Positions 1 to 8,067 of a stretch of 27,556 nt of DNA are shown here, piece after piece. The notes beneath the pieces were generated by a model. That model did no database searches and was not told the DNA's origin. It saw nothing but the letters and a program-made list of their open reading frames with translations. A program made the translations under genes and the position numbers. Every line of letters starts with the position of its first letter. Position 1 is the first letter of the stretch. Source of the stretch: Pseudomonadota bacterium (GTDB taxonomy: Bacteria > Desulfobacterota > Desulfobulbia > Desulfobulbales > SURF-16); NCBI GenBank assembly GCA_030597865.1, contig JAUVQZ010000011.1, positions 1 through 27,556 on the forward strand, written 5' to 3'.

Positions 1-21
1 GATGCGCAAAACAATAAAAGA

Positions 22-2271
22 CTAGAAGCCTTTAAAAGGATTCGGTCCAAGCTCCAGGATCTCCTCGACAAACTCGTCAAGGATCGCTGGGATCTTCTCG
101 TAATCGGTGATGGCCACGGTGCGTGTACTACACCGTTCTGGCTCAAGGCCAAGGGTGGACAGGGTATCACCAATATTTTCCATACGCTTATCGGCTATCT
201 CAGAACCCTTAACAAAGTGACATTGATAGTCATCACCGTGGGCACAACCAAGAAGAAGGGCGCCGTCCATACCAGCGGCCAGGGCATCTTTAATCCAGGC
301 CATATTCACCGAACCAAGACAACGTACGGGGATGACACGGATGAGGTTGTTGAGGTAGTGACCGCGCGCCGCTGCCATATCCAGGGCTGGATAGGCATCA
401 TTCTCACAGGCAAAGACTATGATCCGCAGCTGATCATCCTCATCCTCTGGAACCTCCACGGCCTTAACCATGGAACCGATGAGATCAATATTATAATCCT
501 TAAAGCCGATGATACGCTCAGGACAGGCACCCATACAGGTACCACAACGACGACAACGTGTGGGGTTAGGCTGTGGTGTGCCTTTTTCATCATCATCAAG
601 GGCGCCGAAAGGACATTCCTCGGTACAGCGCTTACACTGGGTACATCTCTGCATGAAGAACTCAGGGTAGGTGGAGTCACCGGAACGTGGATGGACTGCA
701 ACTCCACGGTCAGCGCTTACCATGGCCTGGATAGCCTTCAAGGCGGCACCAGTGGCATCATCAATGGTCTCTTCCATATTCATGGCCTTTCTTACACCAC
801 CACAGGTGTAGATACCGGTCCGGCGAGTTTCATATGGAAAACAGATGAAATGGGAGTCTGCATAGCCGTCAAACAGATCGAGATCAAGGAAGGCATTACC
901 CTGACGATATGCCAGGTTGATGGTGGGGGCGTCAGCAGTGGTGGGACGCAAACCAGCAGCAAGGACAACAAGATCGACATCGATATCAATGTCTTCACCG
1001 AGGAGGGTATCCTTGGCATGGACTGTACCGCCTTCAACACTTGTTACTGCGGCCTTGGTCAGGAAGATACCATCATCATCCTGGACACCCTTGTAGAACA
1101 TCTCCATATGACCGGGAGTACGCATGTGCTGATAGAGGATGTAGGCCTTGGCATCGGCATTATTCTCACGGACATACTTGGCCTGCTTGAGGGCAACCAT
1201 GGAGGTAACAGAGTTGGCATAGGGGAAATCCATGTCATGCTCTTCACCGCCGGGGCTCATGACAAAGGCCACGGAATTAATACCGGACAGCTTGCCTTCC
1301 TTGGCCATTCTTTCAAACTCGGCATTGGTAACGACCTTGTCGTTGGAGCCATAGCCAAGATGCTCATACTCAGAGACATCAGCAGGAACCCAGCCAGTGG
1401 CAAGAATGACAGAACCAAACTTGACGGCCTCTGGATTTTCTACCATGTAATTCTGCAGACCATCATTGGGATCTTCCATCTCACCCTTATCAATGAGATC
1501 CTGCTCATCAACACCAACCTTGACCGGGGCATCCCACTCAGAGGCGGCGCCGGCAGGCTTCAGGGTTACAGAGAAATCACCGGGCGCACCGCCAATTCTG
1601 GCGACTTCAGTGCCGGTCTTGATGGTGACATCGGCCTGGCCCTCTACCTCGGCAATCATGGCGCCGATGGTGGGCTCTTCAAGATCGGCAAAGGGCGCCT
1701 TGGTGGGAAACTGCTTGCTCCAGCCCAGGGCCTTACCGCCAAGCTGGTCAGCCTTTTCAATGAGAGTGACATTATAACCGGCCTTGGCAGCCTCAGTGGC
1801 TGCGGTAATTCCGGCAATACCACCACCCATCACCAGGATGTCATTATTAAAGGTTTCAAGCTGGAAGGGCTCAGGGAGCTCGGTCTTCTGGGCCTGGGTC
1901 ACACACATGCGCAGGATATCACCAGCCGCCATGGTGGTGAATTCCTTGACCATTGCCTCATCACGCTCCTCAGAAGGCTTCTGGGCCGACCAAACAGCAC
2001 CCTCGCGGATGTTGCCGCGGGACACGGAGACCTTGTCACCAAAATTAAACTCCTGCTGCATAACGCGCATGGAACAGGCACAGATGGCCAGAGAATTGGC
2101 TCCGCCATCGATACCGGCCTGAATCATTTCACGACCGCCCGCCTGACATAATGCCTCGTGGGTTTTGATTTCAGCACTGACTTCACCAGCTGCTTCATTC
2201 ATCATGTCCATATCAAGGGCATCACCAATTCCACAACCTGTACATAAATAAGTAGCTATTGTATTTGACAT
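22..2271 (-). CDS. qmoB: QmoB, HdrA-like flavoprotein/iron-sulfur subunit of the quinone-interacting membrane-bound oxidoreductase
   Basis: This 749-residue protein is a subunit of Qmo, which exchanges electrons between the quinone pool and APS reductase on the cytoplasmic face of the membrane. A cysteine-containing N-terminal part is followed by an FAD-binding Rossmann motif GGGIAG at residues 149-154. Two ferredoxin-type 4Fe-4S motifs follow (C543, C546, C549, C553 and C573, C576, C579, C583). The C-terminal stretch at about 615-735 resembles MvhD, the delta subunit of F420-non-reducing hydrogenase. HdrA-like core plus MvhD-like tail is the known QmoB architecture. The ATG at 2271 has a strong GGAGG site just upstream that overlaps the qmoA stop codon, so the two genes are probably translationally coupled. 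The TAG at 22-24 leaves no room for qmoC in the window; it is expected immediately beyond base 1. Confidence 0.95.
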   Translation of the reverse strand: MSNTIATYLCTGCGIGDALDMDMMNEAAGEVSAEIKTHEALCQAGGREMIQAGIDGGANSLAICACSMRVMQQEFNFGDKVSVSRGNIREGAVWSAQKPSEERDEAMVKEFTTMAAGDILRMCVTQAQKTELPEPFQLETFNNDILVMGGGIAGITAATEAAKAGYNVTLIEKADQLGGKALGWSKQFPTKAPFADLEEPTIGAMIAEVEGQADVTIKTGTEVARIGGAPGDFSVTLKPAGAASEWDAPVKVGVDEQDLIDKGEMEDPNDGLQNYMVENPEAVKFGSVILATGWVPADVSEYEHLGYGSNDKVVTNAEFERMAKEGKLSGINSVAFVMSPGGEEHDMDFPYANSVTSMVALKQAKYVRENNADAKAYILYQHMRTPGHMEMFYKGVQDDDGIFLTKAAVTSVEGGTVHAKDTLLGEDIDIDVDLVVLAAGLRPTTADAPTINLAYRQGNAFLDLDLFDGYADSHFICFPYETRRTGIYTCGGVRKAMNMEETIDDATGAALKAIQAMVSADRGVAVHPRSGDSTYPEFFMQRCTQCKRCTEECPFGALDDDEKGTPQPNPTRCRRCGTCMGACPERIIGFKDYNIDLIGSMVKAVEVPEDEDDQLRIIVFACENDAYPALDMAAARGHYLNNLIRVIPVRCLGSVNMAWIKDALAAGMDGALLLGCAHGDDYQCHFVKGSEIADKRMENIGDTLSTLGLEPERCSTRTVAITDYEKIPAILDEFVEEILELGPNPFKGF

Positions 2272-2282
2272 TGTTATTCCTC

Positions 2283-3533
2283 CTAGCGTCCAGCCTGAAT
2301 GGCTTTCATTGCGGCCGCAGTGGCACTTTGAGCACTGGTTACAACATCAGCTGCTTTCTTTGCACAACCGCAGGAGATCTGACCGGCTTCGGGGTTGTTG
2401 ACGATAAAACCAGAAGAGTCGAGATCAAGACCAAGTTCAGCGGCCTGGGCCTTGGCTGCAGGCTCCATACCTGTGGCGAGAATACAGAGATCAACCTTCT
2501 GGCTGACCTTGGCACCGGTAACGGCATTCTCAGCGATCATGGTGACACCGCCATCATCTTCAGCAACAATATCAGCAACCTTACCCTTGATGAAGTGAAC
2601 CTTCTCATCAGCGGTGATCTTCTCACGGAATTTCTCGTATTTCCCCGGGGTACGAAGGTCAATATAGAAGACATAGACCTCAGCCTCAGGATAACGCTCG
2701 CGGATATAGGTAATCTGCTTCATGGTGGCCATACAGCAGATATAGGAACAGTATTCGAGGTGGTTCTCATCGCGGGAACCAGCACACTGGACAAAGCCAA
2801 AGCTCTCGGGTTCTTTACCATCGCCGGGGCGAATGATTTGACCGCCGGTGGGACCGGAAGGTGCAGCAAGACGTTCCATCTGCATATTAGTGATAATAGC
2901 ATCTGAAGAGTCTGGCTTGAGATTGGTCAGCTTAGAGACATCATAGGGAACCCAACCAGTGGCCCAGATGATGGAATCGACATTAAGGGTAAACTCTTCT
3001 TCAGCCATCTCTGTATCAATGGCGTCGAATTTACAGGCAGACTTAATGGCAGCCAGGGTATCGTCGGAACAGGCATCCTTGTTCAAGGCGAACTTGGCAG
3101 GGAAGGCCATATCATGGGGACGACTGATAGCCTTTGACTTATCCATGCCAAAGTTGAAGTCATTGTCACATTCATCAGCACAGGCCTCAGCACAATCGCC
3201 ACAACAGGTACAGTTGTTGTTCACGTAACGTGGAGCTGTTGTACAGGTAACCTCAAAGGCACCGGCAGAACCACTCACGGACTTAACGGATGTCATGTTG
3301 TACATGCGAATATTGCGGTTAGCGCGGATTCTCTTAAATTGAATCTCAAGACCACAAGACGGGGGGCAAAGCTTAGGAAAATATTGATTGAGCTGGGCTA
3401 CACGACCGCCCATAAAGGCGTTCTTCTCTATCAAAAACACATCCTTTCCTACCTCTGCGGCTTCCAGGGCTGCAGTAAGACCGCTGATACCGCCACCAAC
3501 GACCAGCACTGCGCCAGAACTAGAATCTGTCAT
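2283..3533 (-). CDS. qmoA: QmoA, HdrA-like flavoprotein subunit of the Qmo complex
   Basis: This 416-residue soluble flavoprotein belongs to the HdrA-related family and pairs with QmoB. The N-terminal FAD-binding motif GGGISG is at residues 13-18, and the sequence LCPPSCGLEIQFKRIR around residues 55-70 matches QmoA-type HdrA homologues. A cysteine-rich stretch (C108, C110, C111, C114, C118, C122) could bind an iron-sulfur cluster; that is inference. A second nucleotide-binding-like strand with ILATGMEP lies near residue 350. The ATG at 3533 is preceded by GGAGGAG at a normal distance. The stop codon at 2283 is 11 nt from the qmoB start. An intrinsic terminator between aprA and qmoA suggests that qmoAB(C) has its own promoter or depends on read-through. 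A strong promoter is not obvious in the 310 bases upstream. Confidence 0.95.
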   Translation of the reverse strand: MTDSSSGAVLVVGGGISGLTAALEAAEVGKDVFLIEKNAFMGGRVAQLNQYFPKLCPPSCGLEIQFKRIRANRNIRMYNMTSVKSVSGSAGAFEVTCTTAPRYVNNNCTCCGDCAEACADECDNDFNFGMDKSKAISRPHDMAFPAKFALNKDACSDDTLAAIKSACKFDAIDTEMAEEEFTLNVDSIIWATGWVPYDVSKLTNLKPDSSDAIITNMQMERLAAPSGPTGGQIIRPGDGKEPESFGFVQCAGSRDENHLEYCSYICCMATMKQITYIRERYPEAEVYVFYIDLRTPGKYEKFREKITADEKVHFIKGKVADIVAEDDGGVTMIAENAVTGAKVSQKVDLCILATGMEPAAKAQAAELGLDLDSSGFIVNNPEAGQISCGCAKKAADVVTSAQSATAAAMKAIQAGR

Positions 3534-3843
3534 GCCACTCCTCCATACAGGAAAAAAATATTAATAAAAACCTATCCTTTCTCAGGCAGCTCTGCCGCGA
3601 CAACCCTCCCATGAGTAGCTGGCCAAGGCATTAAATTACTGTGAGAATTGCAGGAAATAAACAATTTAGCTGTTGTCATTTACCAGAAAGTGAATGGCAA
3701 ATCAATAAGAAAGAAGCGCATTATGAGCTCTGCCTCATTTCAGCGTCTGACCGGGGCAGTTATTGCCAGAATTATCGCTGACCCGGGCCATTTCCATCAC
3801 CAAAATCACCACCAGCCAGCAGATCAGGCCCCTGAAAAAAGTC
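3534..3843. other. aprA-qmoA intergenic spacer, no gene seen
   Basis: About 310 bases lie between the terminator after aprA and the qmoA start. I see no convincing coding frame on either strand and no RNA gene. On the minus strand the best promoter-like pair is TTGATT, 17 bases, TAAATG, which matches the consensus poorly. The qmoA ribosome binding site GGAGGAG is at the left edge of the spacer. A qmoA promoter is expected here but cannot be pinned down from sequence alone. Confidence 0.5.
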
Positions 3844-3880
3844 AAAAAAAATCCCCGGCTGCCTTGCGGCGACCGGGGAC
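3844..3880 (-). terminator. Intrinsic terminator downstream of aprA
   Basis: Read on the minus strand, a GC-rich stem (TCCCCGG paired with CCGGGGA, 7 bp, with a further GCC/GGC pairing inside the loop) occupies 3852-3879. It is followed immediately by eight T residues (3851-3844). It sits about 40 nt past the restored aprA stop codon at 3921-3923. This is the classical rho-independent layout and should end most aprBA transcripts before qmoA. Confidence 0.85.
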
Positions 3881-3920
3881 TTACTAAGCGACTAATGGGT
3901 AATCGCCTATACGATGTTGA

Positions 3921-5938
3921 TTAGACCCAAGGTTCGGTCTCAACAACGTTGATACACTCAACCTTCTCACACTTCCACTCCTGGGTCTTAGGATCGAAAG
4001 TAGAGTTGACGAAACACTTCCAGTTTTCGTCATCAACGGTTGGGAAGTCAGAGCGGTAGTAGAATCCTGGTAGCGGGATTCCTCACGGAACTCAATGTGG
4101 CGAATATGAGCCTCAACACACCAGATGCGGTGATAGTTCTCCCAAACGCGGAGAAGCTCATGGAGATCGCCGGCAGCCATCTTGGCAGCATCTTCGCGGA
4201 GAAGCTTAAGAAGATCAAGACAGATATTGAGGAGCTTACCAGAGGTCATGTAGTATGTTGCCACACCACCACCGTACTCATCAGTGGCCTTCATCAGGCG
4301 CATCATGATACCGGCAGGCTTGCAGTAGTTAGGATTAACGTCCTGAGCGGTGGAAGCACCTTTATGCTCATCATAGAGACGAACTGGGGCGTAAACCTCG
4401 TCAGCTAGCTCTTGAGCGGTCTGCATAAGCTCAGGAGTGAAGTCAGCGTTGTCGCGACAGAACTTAACCATCTGCTTGGCACATTGACGACCTTCAGCAT
4501 GGGAACCGGAGGAGAACTTATGACCGGAAGCACCAACACCATCACCAGCAGTGAAGAGACCGTCAACAGTAGTCATACGGTTGTAGCCCCACTTGTACTT
4601 GTGAGCACGGGAGTCGTTAGCAACATCTGGAACCCAATCTTCATCCGGACCAGAAACCCAAATACCACAACAACCGGAGTGAGATCCAAGCATGTACGGT
4701 TCTGTTGGCATAATCTCTGAACCAACCTTCTCAGGCTCAGTGTTAGTACCAGCCCAGAGGCCAGCCTGACCAACGGACATATCAAGGAAATCCTCCCAAG
4801 CTTCTGACTCAAGATGCTTCCAGAACTTCTTAACTGACTTCTCGTCCATACCAGCTTCGCGACGCTCGTCAAGGAAGGCGTTCAGAGCAACGTCGGTGGC
4901 CATATAGATGGGACCGCGACCTGCTTTGAGCTCGTTGATCATCAGATGGTTACGCAGACAGGTAGGTGTAACTGGAGAAGCGCCGTAAGGCATGAATTTC
5001 TCAAGCTCGTCCTTAACAGAGTCACTATTTGCATAGAACTCACCAAGGCCGTTCTGTACCTTAGCCTTGAAGAGAAGGAACCAGGCGCCAACAGGACCAT
5101 AACCATCCTTGAAGCGAGCTGGGGTGAAACGATTTTCCATCATGGTCAGGGTAGCGCCAACCTGGGCACACATGGTGTAGGTGGAACCAGCATTCCATAC
5201 TGGGTACCAAGCACGACCTTTACCTTCACCAGTTGAACGTGGGCGGAAAATGTTAACCGCACCACCACAAGCAACCATGGCAGTCTTACAGGTGAAGACA
5301 TATACCTTGTTCTCACGGGTGGAGAAACCAACGGCGCCAGCAATCTGGTTGTCCTTGTTCTTGTCAAGGAGCATCTTAACGATAAAGATACGCTCAAGGC
5401 AGTTCTCTTCGCCGAGTGCGGTCTTGGCAGGCTCAGCAACGATGCACTTGTAGGACTCACCGTTGATCATGATCTGCCATTTACCTGTACGTACTGGAGT
5501 TCCACCTTCACGAAGGGAAGGAGCAGGCTTAGCACCGTCAAGGTTGTTGCCATCAGCGTCTTTCTTCCAGATGGGCAGGCCCCACTCTTCGAAAAGCTTA
5601 ACAGACTCATCAACGTGACGACCAAGGTCGTAAATAAGATCTTCACGAACAACACCCATGAGATCGTTACGAACCATTTTTACATAGTTCTCAATGATGT
5701 TGTCGCCGATGTAGGTGTTAATAGCGGACAGACCCTGAGCAACTGCACCGGAACGCTCCATGGAGGCCTTATCAACGAGATTTACTTTAAGGCTCTCATC
5801 GGACCATTTTCTGATCTCAAAAGCGGTACCACAAGCAGCCATACCACCACCAACAATCAGGACGTCAGTTGTAATCTCAACGATTTCCGGATTAGCATCG
5901 GCGTAGATCTCACCTTTTGGTTTATTAGGTAATGCCAT
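3921..5938 (-). CDS. aprA: AprA, adenylylsulfate (APS) reductase alpha subunit, with an apparent frameshift near the 3' end
   Basis: AprA is the FAD subunit of dissimilatory APS reductase, which converts APS to sulfite and AMP in the cytoplasm with electrons from AprB. It belongs to the fumarate reductase/succinate dehydrogenase flavoprotein family. The dinucleotide-binding motif GGGMAACG is at about residues 30-37. Family signatures ENRFTPARFKDGYGPVGAW, GSHSGCCGIWVSGPDEDW and FTAGDGVGASGHKFSSGSHA are present; the first two include an Arg and a His that contact APS in known structures. The ATG at 5938 is chosen over an upstream in-frame TTG (5944) because GGAG sits 8 nt before it. Near 4069-4070 one base appears to be missing: uncorrected, the frame runs into unrelated sequence and stops at 3884. 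One added base restores the family ending RYPGFYYRSDF and a stop at 3921, giving about 672 residues. Sequencing error is the likeliest cause. Confidence 0.95.
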
Positions 5939-6002
5939 ATTCAAATCTCCTTAAATTAGAAATTTATTTTGTTTTAATCAAATTCTGCGTAACCAATCTT
6001 CC

Positions 6003-6428
6003 TTAGGGAACCATTGTGGGCTCGGGAAGGTTAGACTCGAGAAGCAAATTTTCATCATCAAGGTTAGCACCTTTCTCACCAACATAGGCGTTAGCAGCAC
6101 CCTCAGCAGTGGTACGTACTGGGAACTTGAAACGCTTCATGGCGCCGTTACGGAACTTAACAGTCCACATAATGGAATCAGCACTTCTCATGGGATGAAC
6201 CTGGCCACCCATGGGTACGAAGTCATCGTAACCACGAACCATGATTGCACCCTGGGGACAAATCTTAACACAGGAGTAACACTCCCAACAGGCATCAGGC
6301 TCCTGGTTGTAGGCCTTCATCTCCTCTTTGTTAAGAACCATCAGGTCGTTTGGACAAATGTACATACAAGCAGTCTTGTCACCGCCCTTGCAACCGTCAC
6401 ACTTGGAAGGATCTACATAACTTGGCAT
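6003..6428 (-). CDS. aprB: AprB, adenylylsulfate (APS) reductase beta subunit
   Basis: This 141-residue iron-sulfur subunit passes electrons from Qmo to the FAD of AprA. Two 4Fe-4S motifs are visible: C10, C13, C21, C25 (with the longer spacing typical of AprB) and C47, C50, C53, C57. The C-terminal tail beyond residue 100 is the extension that wraps around AprA in known structures. The ATG at 6428 is preferred over an in-frame TTG at 6434 because GGAGG lies about 8 nt upstream of the ATG. It is first in the aprBA unit, 64 nt before aprA, with a consensus-like promoter and a long leader ahead of it. The sat (ATP sulfurylase) gene often found upstream of aprB is not here. Confidence 0.96.
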   Translation of the reverse strand: MPSYVDPSKCDGCKGGDKTACMYICPNDLMVLNKEEMKAYNQEPDACWECYSCVKICPQGAIMVRGYDDFVPMGGQVHPMRSADSIMWTVKFRNGAMKRFKFPVRTTAEGAANAYVGEKGANLDDENLLLESNLPEPTMVP

Positions 6429-6725
6429 TAACAATACCTCCTCAAAGGATTAATTTTTGATCTCACTACAATTGCGAAATCTGTCTTCTAAACCAACCGA
6501 CTCAAGGCCTGTGAGACTCTCCAGCAGAACCATCGTCCCCTACGCTGAAACCCACAACCCTCAAAGCCGTAAAAAAGAACCATTATATGAAAATGGGTGA
6601 TAAAAAGTGAAGCTTTTTCTTGCAGCGCAACCCATTGTTTTTACTGGCTTATTTATTTCCAGCAGTTAATCCAACACGTTACAAGTGCAATAAAATGAGT
6701 AGTCCTTCATTTTTTAACCCTATGA

Positions 6726-6754
6726 TCTATAAAATTTCGCCATGATATTGTCAA
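6726..6754 (-). promoter_or_regulatory. Strong sigma70-type promoter for aprBA
   Basis: On the minus strand a perfect TTGACA (6754-6749) is followed by a 17-base spacer and TATAGA (6731-6726), which matches the -10 consensus at 5 of 6 positions. Transcription would start near 6718-6720, giving a leader of about 290 nt before the aprB ATG. This fits the very high expression expected for aprBA. Confidence 0.75.
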
Positions 6755-6893
6755 GAAAAAATCTTTTCTTTAAATTAGCAATTCCAAATAAAAATTTTGA
6801 ACCCTCCCCTCCCTTTTTCCCACTATATTTGCCCGGAACTGACTAAAATCACATAAAAACAGTTATTTCATTTTTTTTTACCCATAAATACAA

Positions 6894-6922
6894 TTGACAA
6901 CCCCACCCTACCGTGCTTACCT
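6894..6922 (+). promoter_or_regulatory. Candidate promoter for the YkgJ-family gene
   Basis: A perfect TTGACA (6894-6899) is followed after 17 bases by TTACCT (6917-6922). The -10 hexamer is poor, but a TGn extended -10 element lies directly before it (TG at 6914-6915). The start codon of the downstream gene is about 120 nt further on. Confidence 0.35.
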
Positions 6923-7041
6923 GTTTCACCTTAATAATTCTGGACTGAACAGGTATTCAACTAAATACTCAAAGAGCGCCTAGTTGCTTGAAATTCGGTC
7001 TTTATTTTAGTTCCATTTTCATCACTACACGAGGTTCGGCC

Positions 7042-7965
7042 ATGACTGATAAAAACACCACCATGTTTGGTAAAGATAAAAACCCCAGTAACATTATCCC
7101 CACCAAATACACCCTGGACTCAAACATAAAGTTTCGCTGCCACCCCGGCGTCTCCTGCTTTACTGCCTGTTGCGGTAACATTGACATCATCCTTACCCCT
7201 TTTGACATCCTGCGCCTGCGCAGACTGCTCAACCTCTCCTCCGATGAGTTTCTGCTGCGCTTTACCACCCCGGTATTTGTCGAAAAAACTGATATGCCCG
7301 GCGTTAAGATTAACCTTGACGATAATGGTCGCTGCCCCTTTGTTACTGATGAGGGATGTACCATATATGAAGATCGTCCCTCAGCCTGCCGTTATTACCC
7401 AATCGGCATGGCCAATTTCCACCAGGCCGGAGATGAAGGCGAGGATGCCGAGAGATTTTTCTTCGTGGTCAAGGAGGACCATTGCAAGGGCCATGAAGAG
7501 GACAAGGAGTGGACCATCCGTGAGTGGCGGGCCGACCAGGGTGTTGATATCTGTGACGAGATGAATAATGAGTGGATGCAGCTTGTCATGCGCCGCAAAT
7601 CTTATGGATTTCAGGCCAACCTCAGCGAGCACGGCCAGAAGATGTTTTTCATGGTTTCCACCAATCTTGAGAAATTCAAAGCCTTCATCTTTGACTCTTC
7701 CTTCCTCGACACCTATGAAATAGATGACGAGACCCTGGAAAAAATCAAGGACGATGATATCGAACTGATGTTCTTCGGCTTTAAATACCTGGCAGGTGCC
7801 CTGTTTGGCGCCAAGACCTTGCAGATCAAGGACGAAAAGATCCAGGCCAAGGTAAAGGAGATAAAGGACAGCCAGGCTAATCGTGAGCAAGATGCCGAAA
7901 AGGCCTATGAAGAGCTGGTTGCCGATCGTGACGCCCTGACCAAACAGGCAAACGCCAAACAATAA
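7042..7965 (+). CDS. YkgJ/UPF0153-type CxxxCxxCC cysteine-cluster protein
   Basis: This 307-residue protein has the conserved cysteine pattern of the YkgJ (CxxCxxCC) family: C33, C39, C43, C44 near the N-terminus and C98, C106, C116 in the segment GRCPFVTDEGCTIYEDRPSA. These residues probably bind zinc or an iron-sulfur cluster; the biochemical role of the family is unknown. The part beyond about residue 130 is acidic and contains no motif I recognise; its last 40 residues are charged, helix-prone and possibly coiled coil. An upstream in-frame TTG (6988) is rejected because the ATG at 7042 has GAGG 7 nt before it. The gene stands alone on the plus strand, divergent from aprBA, and ends at the shared hairpin terminator. 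A link to sulfate reduction is possible only by position. Confidence 0.85.
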   Translation: MTDKNTTMFGKDKNPSNIIPTKYTLDSNIKFRCHPGVSCFTACCGNIDIILTPFDILRLRRLLNLSSDEFLLRFTTPVFVEKTDMPGVKINLDDNGRCPFVTDEGCTIYEDRPSACRYYPIGMANFHQAGDEGEDAERFFFVVKEDHCKGHEEDKEWTIREWRADQGVDICDEMNNEWMQLVMRRKSYGFQANLSEHGQKMFFMVSTNLEKFKAFIFDSSFLDTYEIDDETLEKIKDDDIELMFFGFKYLAGALFGAKTLQIKDEKIQAKVKEIKDSQANREQDAEKAYEELVADRDALTKQANAKQ

Positions 7966-7993
7966 CCGATCAGCCCAGCTCTCGCGTTTTCAT

Positions 7994-8039
7994 CCCATAA
8001 AAAAAGGACATGGTTTTTACCATGTCCTTTTTTTATGGG
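7994..8039. terminator. Bidirectional intrinsic terminator, 21-bp perfect stem
   Basis: A perfect 21-bp inverted repeat (arms 7994-8014 and 8019-8039) closes on a 4-base TTTT loop. The GC-rich core GGACATGG/CCATGTCC is flanked by A7 on one side and T7 on the other, so the hairpin plus U-tract works on both strands. It lies exactly between the convergent ends of the YkgJ-family gene (7965) and the histidine kinase gene (8068). Confidence 0.92.
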
Positions 8040-8067
8040 TTCCAGCCAGCCCTGCTCACGTTTCAGC

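Larger units (their letters stand above)
6429..7041. other. AT-rich divergent intergenic region between aprB and the YkgJ-family gene
   Basis: This spacer of about 610 bases holds the aprB promoter and its long leader on the minus strand, and a weaker plus-strand promoter candidate near 6894. I see no credible protein frame. The leader (about 6429-6718) contains an A/T-rich inverted repeat around 6601-6618 and a small imperfect palindrome centred on AGGCCT near 6510. Neither resembles a riboswitch class I can name. Confidence 0.5.

Noticed and set aside
217..2151. A 644-codon plus-strand open frame opposite qmoB
   Set aside because: It is the antisense shadow of qmoB: the predicted protein has no recognisable domain, is low complexity (Thr, Gly and His rich), and QmoB on the other strand has full family motifs.
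3648..3887. 79-codon plus-strand frame in the aprA-qmoA spacer
   Set aside because: It crosses the terminator stem, has no good ribosome binding site or recognisable motif, and its composition resembles random spacer sequence.
3884..3920. Extended AprA C-terminus ending at 3884
   Set aside because: The sequence after the frameshift is unrelated to AprA and runs almost into the terminator stem. The restored frame ends sensibly at 3921.
6495..6520. Imperfect palindrome around AGGCCT in the aprB leader as an operator
   Set aside because: The outer arms are only 4 bp and offset by one base. It matches no binding site I can name.
6592..6597. Perfect TATAAT on the minus strand in the aprB leader as the main promoter
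   Set aside because: No -35-like hexamer lies 16-18 nt upstream (the bases read AGAAAA), while the upstream pair at 6726-6754 has both hexamers with ideal spacing.
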